Numbered from the stretch's first letter, positions 11,718-24,850 are shown. The stretch: 64,000 nucleotides of DNA from Gnetum montanum (GCA_015680685.1 MNCI01003053.1:47038-111037); one strand, 5' to 3'. Notes: generated from the letters alone by a model not told the origin. Program-made: numbers and translations.

Positions 11718-13214
11718 TGGGTTACAATCAAAAAGACATGTTAGGTATCCCTAAAGGTAGGCTACTTCTAGGAATCTCAAGGTCTCTTGGACTAGTTTTA
11801 TCATGTGACTAAAAAGACATGTTACCTATGCTTGAAGGTGTACTACTGATGGAATTAGCATTGGCTATGGAGTTGGAAAGATATGCATCCATACCTAAAT
11901 GCACCCCTCTAACCAATGGTTAAGAGTCCTCAAACTTAATGTTTAGTAATTAATTAATCAACAACTACCTCCTTGTTTTCTCTTATTAAGTAATTATATT
12001 TCCATGTGGTTGTGATTGGTCCCATGGTGATGAGTTCAAGATGACATAATGCAATGTCACTAGCAAAGGTATGGAATTGGTTTGAAACCTAGAAAAATAT
12101 GTATGATGGTCATCTTAACCATAATTAACATAAGGACCTATTGTGGACAGGGTAAAGTGTCTTACATCCCAACCTCTACAATTCCTTCTTACTCCATTAC
12201 TTACCTCACTACTACATACGATTTTGTACCTAAAGGTTTTGTTTAGTATAGTGCAAAATTTTGAAGGCAATGATTATGTGGATGTGGCACATAGACTTGA
12301 TCAACATTTAATCTTGAATGTGTTTATGAACACTCTATGCATTGGTTATACAAGGGTACAAAGGGTTGAATCCTACTCTGGGGAGGAGCCACTTATGTAA
12401 ATTTTGGACATCTCATCTATACATCATCTTCACATGCCAAATCATTAAAAAGTAACTTCAAGTTGAATTCATTATCATCTTTTGACTCATCTTATACTCA
12501 ATCTTTCCTATCATAATCCTTATTCACATTGTAAATTCTTTAGCAACTTTATGAGCTTCTAATTAAGCCTCACCACACTATCTTCATGTCTAGATCTTCC
12601 TATGGCTCTTATTTGATTTCTTATTCACTTTAAAATTCTCAAAAATAGGGTAGAAATTTAAAAAAAAATTTAACATTGACTACATTGATGTAACGCAACC
12701 CCCTTTGTTGACAAAGCTATGTTGATGCATCAAAATTGATGTAGTACAAAACTGCTATATATACACATAGGAGTTAGGAAAAATTTTCACATTTTGCTCA
12801 TTTTGCAAAGGAAATTTTTGTCATTATAAGAGTCTATAACTTCTTCTAGTAATATCTAGCAAATCACAAATCCAACTTTAACCATTTAAAAACGTGTGCA
12901 CTCATGAAGTCATTCTCTACATTGTGGGGGAGAGAAATTTATGAACACTTAAAAAACCTCAAGTTTTAAATGCTTAATGCAGTAATAATAAATATGATTA
13001 AAATATTAATAAATTTATAATAACATAGCTACTTTAGGACCGTGAAACCAATAAAATATAATCACTCAAGGGTGATAACACTAAATTTTTCATGAAATAG
13101 GTTAATTAAGGATGATTGAAGGTAATAACGCTCAAACTTAAGTAACTAAAGGCTAATAAATAATTTTGTATGTGATTGTAGATGACATCCAAAAGAGGTC
13201 TACAAGTTGAAGGA
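11630..13214 (+). mobile_element. E0: 3' non-coding spacer fragment (right part)
   Basis: This continues the old plus-strand spacer beyond E1. A gttacccatgcttaaagg phrase parallels 51165-51185. A tctggggaggagccacttatg phrase near 12377 parallels 18520-18545 and 51635-51655. The block 12745-12860 (tatatatacac, attttcacattttgctc) parallels 51985-52070, and gatgacatccaaaagaggtc near 13181 parallels 52420-52440. No coding sequence is supported. The segment is cut by E2 at 13215. Confidence 0.6.
11681..11714. repeat. (AT)n microsatellite
   Basis: An uninterrupted AT dinucleotide run inside the E0 spacer. Confidence 0.95.
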
Positions 13215-14012
13215 TGATGGGATGCGATATCGCATGGACCGCGATATCGCGTTGTCCCCCGCGATATTGCGGTGCGCCGTCATATCTATAAATAAGAGGC
13301 AACTCTCCCTTGTTTCTCATCCTAGGCTTAGACAATAGTGAAACTCTGGCAAATTGATCACTCCAGAGATAGAATATTTTCCATGTGCCTGCAATAGGAG
13401 TCCTAAAGTGAACGGATCTTTATTCGAACAAACATTGTACCTGAACACAAGTTTGTGTACGGCAATAAAGACGAGCTTCTTGGATAAACCTTGTAGTGCT
13501 TGGAATAGGCTAATTAAGATTTATTTATTGTTATTTACTATTTTTCATTTACATGATTTATTAGGAATTAAATCTTTCTCAACCCTTCTCTCCTAGTTAA
13601 GTGCCTCTGTACGACCGCTTCGAGCACGTGTGTTACGCGTGGTGATCCCAGCAATGACTAACGTTTGGTAACCACGATTGCATTGGTTCAGGGTGTGTAC
13701 GGTAAGTGGGAATGGATGCTGAAGCTAGGTTAATATAGACTTAGTTCATTAGTTAGAGTTAGTTAGTTAATCTCTTCAACCCTTCACCTCAATAGCATAG
13801 GCGATAAAATAGAAAAGCTATAAAAATCATATACCTCGAACTTACTTAACCATACACCGTGACAAATACAAGTAAGCTCAGGAAGACAATGAATAATTAA
13901 CCTTAAGTGTGTCATGAGGCATGTAGGCACTTAGTCTGCAGAGTTCGACCAGATCGTGCGTGTTACACTCATATTCGTATGGTTGAGTGTAGGGGTACCT
14001 CGCCACTCATCA
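13215..14012 (+). repeat. E2 5' LTR
   Basis: It runs from TGATGGGATG to CTCATCA. Three GCGATATCGC-type units (13224-13233, 13241-13250, 13261-13270) precede the TATA box TATAAATA at 13287-13294. An AATAAA signal lies at 13464-13469 in the R region. Direct flanks are the target duplication on the left and the primer site on the right. Confidence 0.93.
13224..13270 (+). promoter_or_regulatory. GCGATATCGC palindrome array upstream of LTR TATA box
   Basis: Two perfect copies of the 10-bp palindrome GCGATATCGC and one with a single change (GCGATATTGC) lie 17-63 bases before TATAAATA. The same array recurs in every LTR of this family in the window. I infer a protein-binding enhancer-like element; no known factor is assigned. 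Confidence 0.6.
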
Positions 14013-14031
14013 TTGGCACCGTTGTCGGGGA
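14013..14031 (+). other. E2 primer binding site (tRNA-Asp type)
   Basis: TTGGCACCGTTGTCGGGGA immediately follows the LTR. It matches the Athila-type primer site except for two C/T or G/A changes. Confidence 0.85.
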
Positions 14032-14154
14032 CTAAGTGTTTGTGCACGAAGTAGAACATAAGAGATCATTCACATCGTTGGGAGATTAAACGAACCTTAG
14101 GGTTAATTAAACAAAAAATTATATAATGGTACAACAACACACCTATAAGACATC

Positions 14155-16140
14155 ATGTCTTCTTCTTCTTCTCATAAGAGCAACTCACAACCTAGGGATC
14201 ATACAAAGAACAGTCGGTAGTCAAAAACACATAACCTAAGTCCACCAGTTCCTCAACAATATAGGGTGGAATACACTCATCCCGATGAGTATATTCTAGA
14301 CTTTACTTTTATCTTCCATCAAGATGAATAGATGCGTTGGAGAGACTTGCAAGGTAACATTGTGTTACCTTTGGATCGTGCAGTCCCCAACATGCTCCTT
14401 CGTGCTTTGGCATAGATCGGCATGACTCAGCTCTATGCTAAATACATTGCGAAAAATTTTGAAATGAGGGATTACAATCCCATAGCTTTACAACGTATGA
14501 GGGACTTAAGGCAGGAGAGCCAACATACACTGTTGAAGGGCAAAGAGGTCCCGAACGTCCTAAGTGAAATTGGAGATGGTGAACCACTTATAACGGGTTC
14601 TCTATTGAAAGATGTTCCCCCTCCTAACAATAGTGAGGAGGTGGGGTATCAGAACCTACGCTCTACGATACACAACCCTGGTTCTGATCCTCGTGAACAC
14701 CAAATGTTCACTGAGGGAACAACAACACATGACAAAGACAGGCACTTGGATCATCATCACGATCGGGGCCGAAACCACAAAAGAGAAGGTAGGAAACATT
14801 GTCATGACAATGGTTCTCCTTCTTCTTCCCCTTCTTCACATCATTCACCCTCTCCTTCCACATCTGGGCACAGCCATCATGAGCACAATGATGAGGATAG
14901 AGGTAGAAAAAATGAGAGACCTCAACGGAAAAGTTGAGAGAGAGGACAAGGGCATGAATGAAGGGAAAGTAGGGAACAACATAGAAACCATAGACGTCAT
15001 GAAAGAGACGATCATGACTAGCCCCTACTTGCCACCTAAAGCATGTTGAATATAATGGAGGTAGTGAGAATACCAACAAGGCATTTAAAAGATAGTCGGA
15101 TCAAGTGCTTAGACATGAACAACATCCCACACTTTGAAGGGGGATACAACGCGGATCCACAAAATCATTTACAGGCATTCCATGATGCCTGCACCTTGCA
15201 GAACATAGAGAACAAGTGGTAGAAAATAAAGTTATTTCCCAGGATACTCCTCAAGCAAGCAGAGAGTTGGGACCGGTGCTTAGAGCTAGAAACCATTAGG
15301 AGGTGGAGTATGATGTTAGAACTCTTCAATGATAAATATCAAACGTACTCCAGAGTTTCTAATTTACGTAAGCAGATCCAAGGATGGAAGCGAGGTAATC
15401 ATAAACCCTTGGATGCTTCCATGAGCTGCTACTATGCATTGTTACATTGTTGCCCAGGCCATGGTTACGCATAGTGGGATCAACTTCACCACATCGTAGA
15501 TGGGCTAAGGTATGAAACTAGGAGAACCCTTGGGACTTATGCCCAAGGGAGATTATCAGAACTTAGAGCCCATGAAATTCATCGCTTGTTGGAACAAGTA
15601 GCAAAAGAAGAAAGTGAACTACAAAAAAGGGAAAGTGCTAAAGAATACAACCGTGATCCCTCTCTTTTCTAAAGAATGGAGTGAAATTTTGTGATGAGGA
15701 GGATGAGTCACCACTCGAAGAGTTGGTGAACAAAAAAATCTTGCCGATTCAAAAACTAACAACAGAAGTATCGGCTAAGGTGGATCAACTGTGGGATTCC
15801 TTAGACTCCAAACTTGAAACTGTCTTGAAAATCATAGAGGAGTCTAAGGTGGAACAAAGTAGTGACAAAGATACGAAAAAGAGGTGAGATTTAGGCCCTA
15901 CACATAATAAGGGTAAGGGAAAAATAACTATCTTCGATGAGGTTGTGGATTCAGACACAGATGATGACGGTGGGTGTTAGATCTACCAATATGACCATCC
16001 CAAGGGATGTTGTCCAATCATCTCACATCTACAAGAGTCTGGGGTGTATGCACTTAATCCAAGACTTAACCAATGGTAGACACCCCATAGGTTACCTTAT
16101 CCTCAAGGTAACCCAAGACAGTTCCACCAATCATTGACGT
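14155..16140 (+). pseudogene. E2 gag, degenerate
   Basis: The start ATG at 14155 encodes MSSSSSHKSNS. Readable modules are a YTHPDEYI block (14275-14300), a Met/Arg-rich helix with LQRMRDLRQE (14475-14510), then a His/Asp/Ser/Pro-rich low-complexity region (14740-14900). Next come the core FHDACTLQNIENKW (15177-15216) and RRWSMMLELFNDKY (15298-15340), AQGRLSELRAHEIHR (15542-15588) and an acidic coiled segment. The final zinc-knuckle region is damaged here (C lost at 15976-16012). Premature stops include TAG at 14218 and 14328 and TGA at 14935. Gag would form the particle that packages the element RNA. Confidence 0.82.
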
Positions 16141-17316
16141 ACTAACCCAGTGGAACTCCACGACTACCCATCGGAAAATCTCAATATGGCAATACCCACA
16201 TTCATGGGGGATGCCATCGACAAAAAAATAGTACCCTTACCGGTAGCTAGACCCATATGGATATTATGTGCAACAGCCAGTTTCTCCAAGTGACTCTATG
16301 GATCACACAACTTCCCAACGCCACTACCAAGTTTGGGAGTACTTTAGGAGGACTCCTTCTCCTCCGGGAGGCACCCCACATACTTACCATCCTTCAACTC
16401 CATCTGCACCTCTTCCACTTGTAGTTCCCATACAACCTACTCCAAAAATGCAAGGGGAACTCCCCACTCAACTGCAGCAACGTAACGCTACGAGAGCTAT
16501 AAACATTCAACTCGCTACTGGTTCTGACAACCGTAAAAAGAGAAGACCCTTCTTCAGAACCAAAAGCCCAGACAAGCTCTCACAACAACAAGTGGTTGAG
16601 TCTGCAATCACTCCTCCAACATACAAGGCTTCGGAGCTCTATTCAAACCAAAATCAGAGCTTCACACATACGGTTATGTTAACGCATACTGTAATCGACT
16701 AGATCAAGGTAGGCCACCTTTTTAGGAAATTAACTAACCTTGGAAGTCCCTTAATCTACCTACAAGTTGCCTGGAACAAACCACATAAGGCTCTTCTTGA
16801 CTTAGGTTTTGGAGTCAATTTAATATCATGAGAAATGTATCAAGCCTGGAACCTGCCCAACTCAAGAAGAGCAACATTCAACTATAGCTGGTAGACTAGT
16901 CCATTACCATTCCCTTGGGATTGGTGAAGGACATCATTATCATTGTGTGTGGTTGGTCATACCTAGCTGATTTCCTAGTGATTGAAGTTAACAACAACAA
17001 AGGGGACTTCCCAATTATAATGGGAAGGGCATGGCTAAGTACAATAGATGCGTACCAAGGGATCCGTGATCTTTCCTTGGAGATATCTAAGGTAAATATT
17101 TATGGAAAGATCGAGAAGAAGAAATTTCCATGCATCATATACAATGATTCATNAGGCATAGACACATTGGAATATGAGCGTCGCGAACTTCCACCCCTTA
17201 ATCTAAGAACATCAATTAGGAGAAGTTGGACACTTTTGAAAAATTCAAAAAAATGCTCATTATTTTGGATCTCTCCCTTGCAATTTAGTCATGGGGGAGA
17301 TGGCCACCTATGCTGA
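16141..17316 (+). pseudogene. E2 Pro/Gln-rich linker and aspartic protease; pol ends right after it
   Basis: The linker 16268-16702 is rich in Pro, Gln, Ser and Thr. The protease active-site block near 16780-16840 reads ALLDLGFGVNLIS (DSG changed to DLG). It is followed by GWSYLADFLVIEV and FPIIMGRAWLSTID (16940-17050). A single N at 17153 replaces about 193 bases found at the same point in E4 (35584-35776). After LPPLNLRTS the frame closes with SLFWISPLQFSHGGDGHLC. In full-length elements this is where RT should begin (compare ELKTLPIGLEYVLL in E3), so RT through integrase is absent. Confidence 0.8.
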
Positions 17317-19287
17317 TCATTGGAGGACCTTAGCTCTTTTAAGTTTTTGTTTTACATTACATCTTTGTGTTTTACAAGGTTTTTTCTTACACATTTTTTT
17401 TACACATTTTTGTTTTCCACGTTTTTATTTTACACGTTTTTGTTTTTCATGTTTTTGTCTTACACATTTTTGTTTTACAAATTTCTTTAACTTTTCTTGT
17501 TTTTGTTTTTCAACATCGTTATACTTTTTCATTTTGTGTGTGTGTGTGTGTGTGATCCACCTTGTAAGTTTGTCATCAATAAGTGTTCTTCATGATGGTA
17601 TGAACTATTTTTCATTGATTGCTAATGTTTGGTTTTTACCTTTAAGTTATGATGTTGATACTAAGGTATGTTCTTTTGATATGGCAAGCAATGAGTCCAC
17701 TTCATCCATCCATCCACAAGTTCTATGGTCTCTATCGGCTTGGAAATGTACAATTCTTTTCTTAATAAGAACTCTAACGAATCGGTGACTGGGCATTTCT
17801 CAAACTAAGGAAGGACTCAAGGATTGCAAAGGGTGTGACTTCAAGGGAACTTGATGCATTTGTGTTGGCTGTTCTCTTGAGTGCTTGGATGTTTTCTTCT
17901 TGAGTTTTCTTGCCATTTTGACATCACCTAATTATTGGAAGCTGAGAAATAAAAATAAGAAGTCTTTGCATGGTATGGTTCTCAAGCATAAAAACACAAA
18001 ACACAAAAAAAAAGTGATAATTCAAAGCACACCCCTTAGACAAAATAATCACTTGGGCTACAAGCACTGGTTATGGAACTAAAAATGTTTCCTCTAACTA
18101 AGGCCCTCCTCACTTCCCATTCTCTCCTCATTCATTTTGTCAGAATGGTGGTGACTCTTGGGGGAAGCATTCTTGTTATTCAAGGGGATGGATTAGCCGA
18201 ATGCATTAATGTGAAGTCACTGGATGTGGTTGGTTTGAGGCTGGAGTTAGAATGAGATTTGCGAAGTCACATTAATCATGAAATACACAAGGGGCTGTAC
18301 ACCACCTTGCTCTTGGGATTCCATTTCGTTCTCTTCTCTCCACCCTTCTCTCCATTGTTCACGTCATTGTCGGTTGTATCATTAGTGTATATTTTAGTTG
18401 ACACATTCTTTTCTTTTTGGTACATTCTTGCAGTTAAGACTTTAACTCTTGTTCCAAATGACATTCCCAGAGCCTATGGACTCTTTGAATGTGGGCTTGT
18501 CAGGGCATTAAGGGCATGAGCCTGCTTTGGGGAGGACCCACTGACATTCCTATTTGGTGCATCAGTTAAATTCTTTCCCTTAACATTTTTGCAATCTATT
18601 TTATTTTGTTCATTTCCATCTTGACATCCATTCCATTGATGTCATAATTGTCCTTTTTTATCTATCTTTCTTATTCCTTTTCTTTCTCCATTCTAACGCT
18701 ACCGAAGGTTCGCGATTAGTCATGGGGGTACGGGGCCCAATTTTTTTTTTCTTTTCTCCTAGCCCTGATTTTTTTCGATTTTCTCCTAACCCCTACATCT
18801 TTGGTAGTCACCATTAATACATCTCCAGATCCGTATCAGCCATACCACAACCTAGCCAATAGACCTTTCATCGAAGCAAGGTATCAACTATATTGGAATT
18901 TATTTACCCTCGCTAATATAAGATTGTGTTGTGTGTGTAGATGGAAATCATACAACAACGGAGGGGATCTAGAAGGAAGTTTGGAATGGAATAGTGTTGG
19001 AAGCAGCTATGCAAGGAGCAAGACCGATGGTACGCTTACCGATGGACAACAAAAGACACAATCTTGGCGTTGGCAGCAATAACATTTCTTTCTCTTTCTC
19101 TTTCTCAGCTGCCAAATGACGCCTGATGTCAATGTAATAAGGTGTTCACCCTTGTTGTCATGAACACCAGTTTTGTTGTGTCTTGTAATGATAATCCGTT
19201 CACATGTCATCCCATTAGTTCCATTGAGTCAATAATCCCATACCTTCCCGATATTATTGTAAAGAACTCGAGGACAAGTTTTCATTT
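17317..19287 (+). other. E2 non-coding 3' region
   Basis: No gene is supported. It opens with a tandem array of about 15-bp units based on TTTTTGTTTTACACA (17345-17510). A (GT)n run follows at 17535-17554, and then unique spacer sequence shared with E4 and E5. A second copy of the polypurine-like motif agtcatgggggta lies at 18718-18730. Open frames here are Phe/Cys/Val-rich by-products of the array. Confidence 0.75.
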
Positions 19288-19300
19288 AGTCATGGGGGTA
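19288..19300 (+). other. E2 polypurine tract
   Basis: agtcatgggggta abuts the 3' LTR start TGATGGGATG. The same string abuts the 3' LTRs of E4, E5 and E6. Confidence 0.85.
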
Positions 19301-20143
19301 TGATGGGATGCAATATCGCATGGGCCACGATATCGCATCCCTCGCAATATCGCATATATGATATTGCTGCGGTCACGATATCGCATCCCTCGCGATATCA
19401 CGGTGCGCCATCATATCTATAAATAAGAGGTGGCTCTCCCTTGTTTCTCATCCTAGGCTTAGATAGTAGTGAAAATCTTGTAAATTGATCACTCCAGAGA
19501 TAGAGTATTTTCCATGTGCCCACAGTAGGAGTCCTAAAGTGAACAGATCTTTATTCGAGCAAACATTGTACCTGAACACAAGTTTGTGTACGACAATAAA
19601 GACGAGCTTCTTGGATAAACCTTGTAGTGCATGGAATAGGCTAATTAGGATTTATTTATTGTTATTTACTATTTTTTATTTACATGCTTTATTAGGAATT
19701 AAATCTTTCTCAACCCTTCTCTCCTAGTTAAGTGCCTCAGTACGACCGCTTCGAGCACGTGTGTTACGCGTGGTGATCCCAGCAATGACTAACGTTTGGT
19801 AACCACGATTGCATTGGTTCAGGGTGTGTACAGTAAGTGGGAACGGATGCTAATGCTAGGTTAATTTAGACTTAGTTCATTAGTTAGAGTTAGTTAGTTA
19901 ATATCTTCAACCCTTCACCTCAATAGCATAGGAGATAAAACAGAAAAGCTATAAAAATCATATACCTCGAACTTACTTAACCATACACCGTGACAAATAC
20001 AAGTAAGCCCAGGAAGATAACAAATAATTAACCTTAAGTGTTCCATGAGGCGTGTAGGCACTTAGTCTGCGGAGTTCGATCAGATCGCGCGTGTTACGCT
20101 CGTATTCGTATGGTTGAGTGTAGGGGTACCTCGTCACTCATCA
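19301..20143 (+). repeat. E2 3' LTR
   Basis: It runs from TGATGGGATG to GTCACTCATCA. Six GATATC-type units lie at 19310-19400, against three in the 5' LTR; the TATA box follows at about 19419. The remaining LTR body is very similar to 13215-14012. A target duplication aagga follows at 20144-20148. Confidence 0.93.
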
Positions 20144-20838
20144 AAGGACCTTCACATTGAAGGAAAAAACACCCAAGGGTGAACAATGATAAGGATAGGA
20201 GTAATAATCTAAGACCCCTAATAACACCAACATATATGGCTAGGTGTACTTCTAGTCCTCTACTATGTTTATGCTATATATGATCATTGAATCTATAATA
20301 GGTTTCAAACAATGGTTGGGAATCAAAAAAGTATAGGTTTTAACAACTTTTCCCATGTAATGTGGCATTGCATTCCCACATTAAGGGCCATCCAACTTGA
20401 AGAATTTGATCAACATTTGATCATGAGTTGTATTATCTTCAAGTTCTAAACTACATAAACAAGGCTTGGCTTGACCATCATTTTTGAACTATACCTTGAT
20501 ATACCTCCAAGATAGGTTATCGAGGATCGTACGTAAGGTAGGTACACACTTATGAATGGTGCCTGTATCATTGAAAACCTTTAAGTGTTGTGTAACTCAA
20601 CCCCCTTGGATCCAACAACTTAAGATATTAAGCCAAAGTAAGCATATGTACAAATAGGGTTGGATAGTGATGCTTATCTCCACATCCAGGATAGGATGTA
20701 TATAAAATAAATAAATAATGTAACCCATTTATTCAAGGTATGGGGATGAATATATTATTATTAGAATAATTACTTAATGATCCCTAAAAATACTACATGC
20801 TTTCCATGATGCATACCAATCAAATGCACGATCCACCT
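20144..20838. other. Unassigned AT-rich sequence between E2 and a solo LTR
   Basis: No ORF or recognised repeat. The first about 60 bases are weakly reminiscent of 52440-52500 in E3 and may continue E0; beyond that I see nothing diagnostic. Confidence 0.4.
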
Positions 20839-21700
20839 TGATGAGCAACGACATACCCCTATGCCCAACTGTATGAACCACAAGCATTCATGCATGATTT
20901 GGTTGAAATATTTGGATGGGACTAGTTGTGGCATCTAGATTGTTATGTCTTGATTGCAATTCACTATCTTCCCACTTGGACTAGTGGTAGCTTTGTCACA
21001 TATGGTTTAGTTCAAAGTGAGGCATATGATAATTGATGTTGTTCTGACCTTATGCTACTCCTAATGGTAATAAAGAAATCAATTAATTAAGCTAATTAAC
21101 AATGAAAGTAAATTTTAGACTAGCCTATAGGTGATGAGTGTTTGTTCCTAGCTTGTCATACATGTCTTGAAACCATATTAAGCAAATAAGTGTTTACGCT
21201 CAAAACTGGTCGCGCTTATTCTACCAATTCATTAATATGCATGGAAATGTAAATATTAACTAAGTACATGAAAAGTAAGTTGCATGGAAAGTAAATCTAA
21301 TCTAAGTCAAAGTATTGCAATGAATAAGAATCAATCTTGATCTTATTATCATCCATGGAATGTGTCCAGGTACATTGACACTCAAATAAGACACCATACA
21401 ACTAACTTAGATCCACACTGCGAGTGCTCATTGACTATTCTCTAAGACTATGGAATAAAACCACAAGAGTTCAACTACTCTATTGACTAAGTTTATGCCC
21501 AAACCATGTGCCCAAGTGTTATATTTATAGGCTAGCACACATCCTGCGATATCGAATATCTGATAACGTAGCATGGGATTCGATATCGGATATGTGATAT
21601 TGGGGCTTTGATATCAAAGCTAAGATATCAAAGCCAACATATCTTAGCTGACCAAAAATTGACGTTTTGTCAAATATCCGAGCTAACTGATGATTCATCA
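20839..21700 (-). repeat. Solo LTR, minus strand, GATATC-rich family
   Basis: Plus-strand ends are tgatgagcaacg and gattcatca, the TGAT...ATCA termini. On the minus strand a CTATAAATATA box near 21520 is preceded by a cluster of GATATC words (21545-21640), including the perfect 16-bp palindrome GCTTTGATATCAAAGC at 21605-21620. No primer site lies on its left and no polypurine tract on its right. The flanks cacct (20834-20838) and cacat (21701-21705) look like a 4-of-5 target duplication. It is therefore best read as a solo LTR left by LTR-LTR recombination. Confidence 0.7.
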
Positions 21701-24700
21701 CACATAATTACTAAGTATGAGTTTAGGTGAATTACTTATCCTAGGGTTCAAAGGGCTTCAAATAAATATTCATGTGAGTTAATTTTATAGAAAGAAAATA
21801 AATATACAAGATCACACATATTTTCTTTCTTTTCTTTATACAAATAAAATAATATAATTGTTGATAAATAAATAGGATTAGCTCATTGTAACAAAAATAA
21901 ATAAACAATATTTACTTTTCATGAAAGGAAAATCTAACTATGAAAAAATATACAAACATTCATGTAATGAAATACTTACTCCAACGAGGCTTCTAGGCTT
22001 CCAAGATGCAATATTCCCATCATACAAATGAAAGAAATAATTACGCATCTTAAGTGAATTTAAATGTCATATAAGAACTAGCTCACATCATATAATAGAG
22101 CAAGTTACAATAGTTAGGTTTTTTTTTCCTAGGATAATTAGCTAATGTTTTCCTCCATTTTCAAGCATCCAAAATTGGGCAAACAAAGTCCAAAAGTAGG
22201 GTTTGAATTTTTAGCAATGAAATTTGTGTTTATGGGAGATGGGGGGCTTGAAAATAAATCTAAAATTATAATCCACATAGTTCATGGGAGTTTGGATATA
22301 ACAAGATTTTGTCTTCTTTTATTTTTGTTTTTTTTTTCTCTATCAACCTAAGGTATCATTCAAGCTATGTAATATCTATAATTCACGATAGAATCTTGGT
22401 AAGTAGATTGTTAGCTATAAGAAAAATAATAATAACAATAACAATCCCTTCTTTCTTTTTATTTGTAAGGCTAAAATAGAGAATAGATAATCTTTAAATT
22501 TCTTCTTAAAAAGTGAGGATTCTATATGTAATGGTTGTTATTTCCATTTTGACCATTATAAAAAAACAAAAAAAAAACAATGAACACTAGATAATAACAA
22601 AAAAGAAAAAGAAAAAGAACAACAGTCTTTATACTAGGGGTAGATATTGTTAATTAATCAAAATTCTAATTTTATAGAGTAGAAAACAAACAAAACATTA
22701 TGTGCTCATGTGCAATATGAAAAGGAGAAACAACAATAAAATCAAATATACATTGAGCTTGAACACTATGATGGCTTAACATGGTTCCAAACTTTGAAAT
22801 CTTCATTAATAAATTTTCCAACCTCTGATGTTTTCACATTGAGAGAAATGTAGGCTTGAATCAAGGATCATTTAACAATGATTTGGGACATGACAACTCT
22901 CTTGGAAATCCCTCAAAACTAACCCAAAGATTATCAACAAAATAGAACATGTGCACTTACAAAAGACACCAAAAATCCTCAATGTGCATAGCTTTAGTTT
23001 TTAATATTAAAATGAGTTCTCAATGAACCCTTTGGCCATCTAGCTATGATACACTAAGTCTTTCCAATCCTACAATATCTTGTAGCATAAATAAGAAGAA
23101 CACTTGGGTTAGATAAAATGGTAGGGGCTAACACCATCAAGCACCTCCAAGAACTAAGCCCATGTAGCCATCAAAAGAGATTACCAGCCTTGGATAAAAG
23201 GATGGGGGTTATTTCTTTTATAAAGAAGATCACAAAAACATGAAATAGCAAGCGCACATGACATAAAGAAAATGCTACTCATAGCCTAAAACAGGCATGC
23301 TAAAAATCAAATCTAATACATAAAGAAGACTTCATGCATGACTCACAACTCACAAGAAATCCCGCATGCCCTCATGAAATAATCCTCACTTGTTCAAGCT
23401 AATGTAACTTCAAATGCCTACTAAAAATTTTGTATAAAAAGGGTTTGGAATATAGACCTTTAAAGTTGAAATTGACCAATTTGGGGAGGCAGAAGACACC
23501 TTAGGTTTAGGTTGTTGTCTAGCTAATAGACTCAAGAAATCAACTTCAAACTACAAGTCCAAGGTGTTGCTAAAATCCTCCCACAAAATTTGAGAAAATA
23601 GTCCCAAAAGCCTCCAATAGTAGTAGCAAAATTCACCTCCGAAGAGCCACTCCAACTAGCATAGTCTTTCCTTCCTTGGCCAAAAGTTAAAATAAGAGTA
23701 AACACCCCCTCTATTTATTAGATGAAAGAGACCTAGGGGCTTGGGTAAAGACTTGTGCAAAGAGTAGACAACCCATTCTTCAAAAATTATTTTTTATTCA
23801 TGGCAGCATTAGTGGTTGACTTGGATAAGCAAGCTCTCATAAAGAAGTAACATGTGATATTGAAAACACTCAAGAGAGTCACATGGCTAATATTAAATGA
23901 ATCCTTTGTCTCTTTTTCAATCATTAATATGAAGTGGACAATTTGCATATGAATAAAATAGATATCNTCATTAATATGAAGTGGACAATTTGCATATGAA
24001 TAAAATAGATATCATCATAAGCATGTCATAGAGCATACATCACCATCCCACAATGACTTTTCTTATGACCCCACCTTTTTGTCTTGTTGAAGTCACCTTT
24101 TAGTTTATATGCTATGAGGGTTTCTAATTTATTTTTGGCCTTCTATCTATTTTATACATTTCCTATAATTTATTTAGTAAAAATCATTAATATTAAACAT
24201 TTTATTGATCCAAAATTTTACACATGTTGGTGCTAGTCATAACGAGCACAAACATGCCATAGCTACCATGCTAGAGATTAATATTTTAATTAAATTGAGG
24301 AAAATATGGTCCCACTAGATATTGTTTTTATTTTTTAACATTAAATCTCAAAATCTAGCACTCAAATTGAAAAACTAATTGTAGAGCTAGACTTTAGGTG
24401 TAAAGTTGAGTTAGTCCATCAAATTTGAGTGTGATCCAAAAAATTTAAATTCTAATGTATTTTAATTAATAAAATAGCTAATAATTTCAAAATTCTAACT
24501 AAACATCATAATAAACCATGGATCTACATCACATTAATTTCCTAGTATTATTCTAAAATAATGTTAGACTTTGTCATGCTCATTCATTAATAAATAATAA
24601 TAATAATAAGTTAAAATAATATAAAATTAGACAAAAATTAGAAATAAATAATAATCTTGATTATTTCATCCAAAAAAAGGTCTTCATATCACTAAGAAGC

Positions 24701-24850
24701 ATTATGCACATCTACAAATATATATAAGCTTTAAAACAAATTAATGTCTAAGTATTTAATAGACTACTAATGTCACATGTATGAATGTAGGGCATTACAA
24801 ACTACCACAATAGGAGGTTGAGGCGATGCATGCAACTAGACCACTTAGAT
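21701..24850. other. Unassigned AT-rich region
   Basis: No supported coding region, RNA gene or recognisable transposon protein. It contains poly-A/T-rich stretches and an assembly N at 23967 flanked by an exact 46-bp duplication. It may include another old element interrupting E0 (an internal phrase tagggcattaca near 24790 could be an element end), but I cannot show paired ends. Confidence 0.4.
23921..24013. other. Assembly gap N with duplicated flanks (46 bp)
   Basis: Bases 23921-23966 are repeated exactly at 23968-24013, on either side of a single N at 23967. This is what two contig ends that overlap but were not merged would look like. The true sequence probably holds one copy. Confidence 0.85.

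Larger units (their letters stand above)
13215..20143 (+). mobile_element. E2: complete non-autonomous gag-protease Athila-type element
   Basis: It is bounded by LTRs 13215-14012 and 19301-20143 and by an exact 5-bp target duplication aagga (13210-13214 and 20144-20148). The internal part has a primer site, gag, a Pro/Gln-rich linker and protease, then about 2 kb without coding capacity, then the polypurine tract. There is no RT, RNase H, integrase or extra ORF anywhere in it. The 5' and 3' LTRs differ mainly in how many GCGATATCGC units they hold. It is inserted in the E0 spacer. E4 and E5 have the same structure, so the loss is shared, not a private deletion. Confidence 0.9.

Noticed and set aside
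13215-14012. Treating each GATATC-rich segment as a satellite array
   Set aside because: The units are confined to about 50-100 bases of each LTR U3 and move with the LTR; there is no long tandem array.
14612-15049. A 145-codon open frame overlapping gag in another frame, with an equivalent at 33046-33483 and a shorter one at 45146-45463
   Set aside because: It lies over the Ser/His/Arg low-complexity part of gag, where a shifted frame is poor in stops by composition. The product is Met/Ile/Leu-rich with no recognisable feature, and the copies share it by common ancestry. Codon-level constraint analysis would be needed to revive it.
17291-17788. Phe/Cys/His-rich open frame (also 35914-36190)
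   Set aside because: It is a translation of the TTTTTGTTTTACACA array and GT run; the apparent membrane protein is a repeat artefact.
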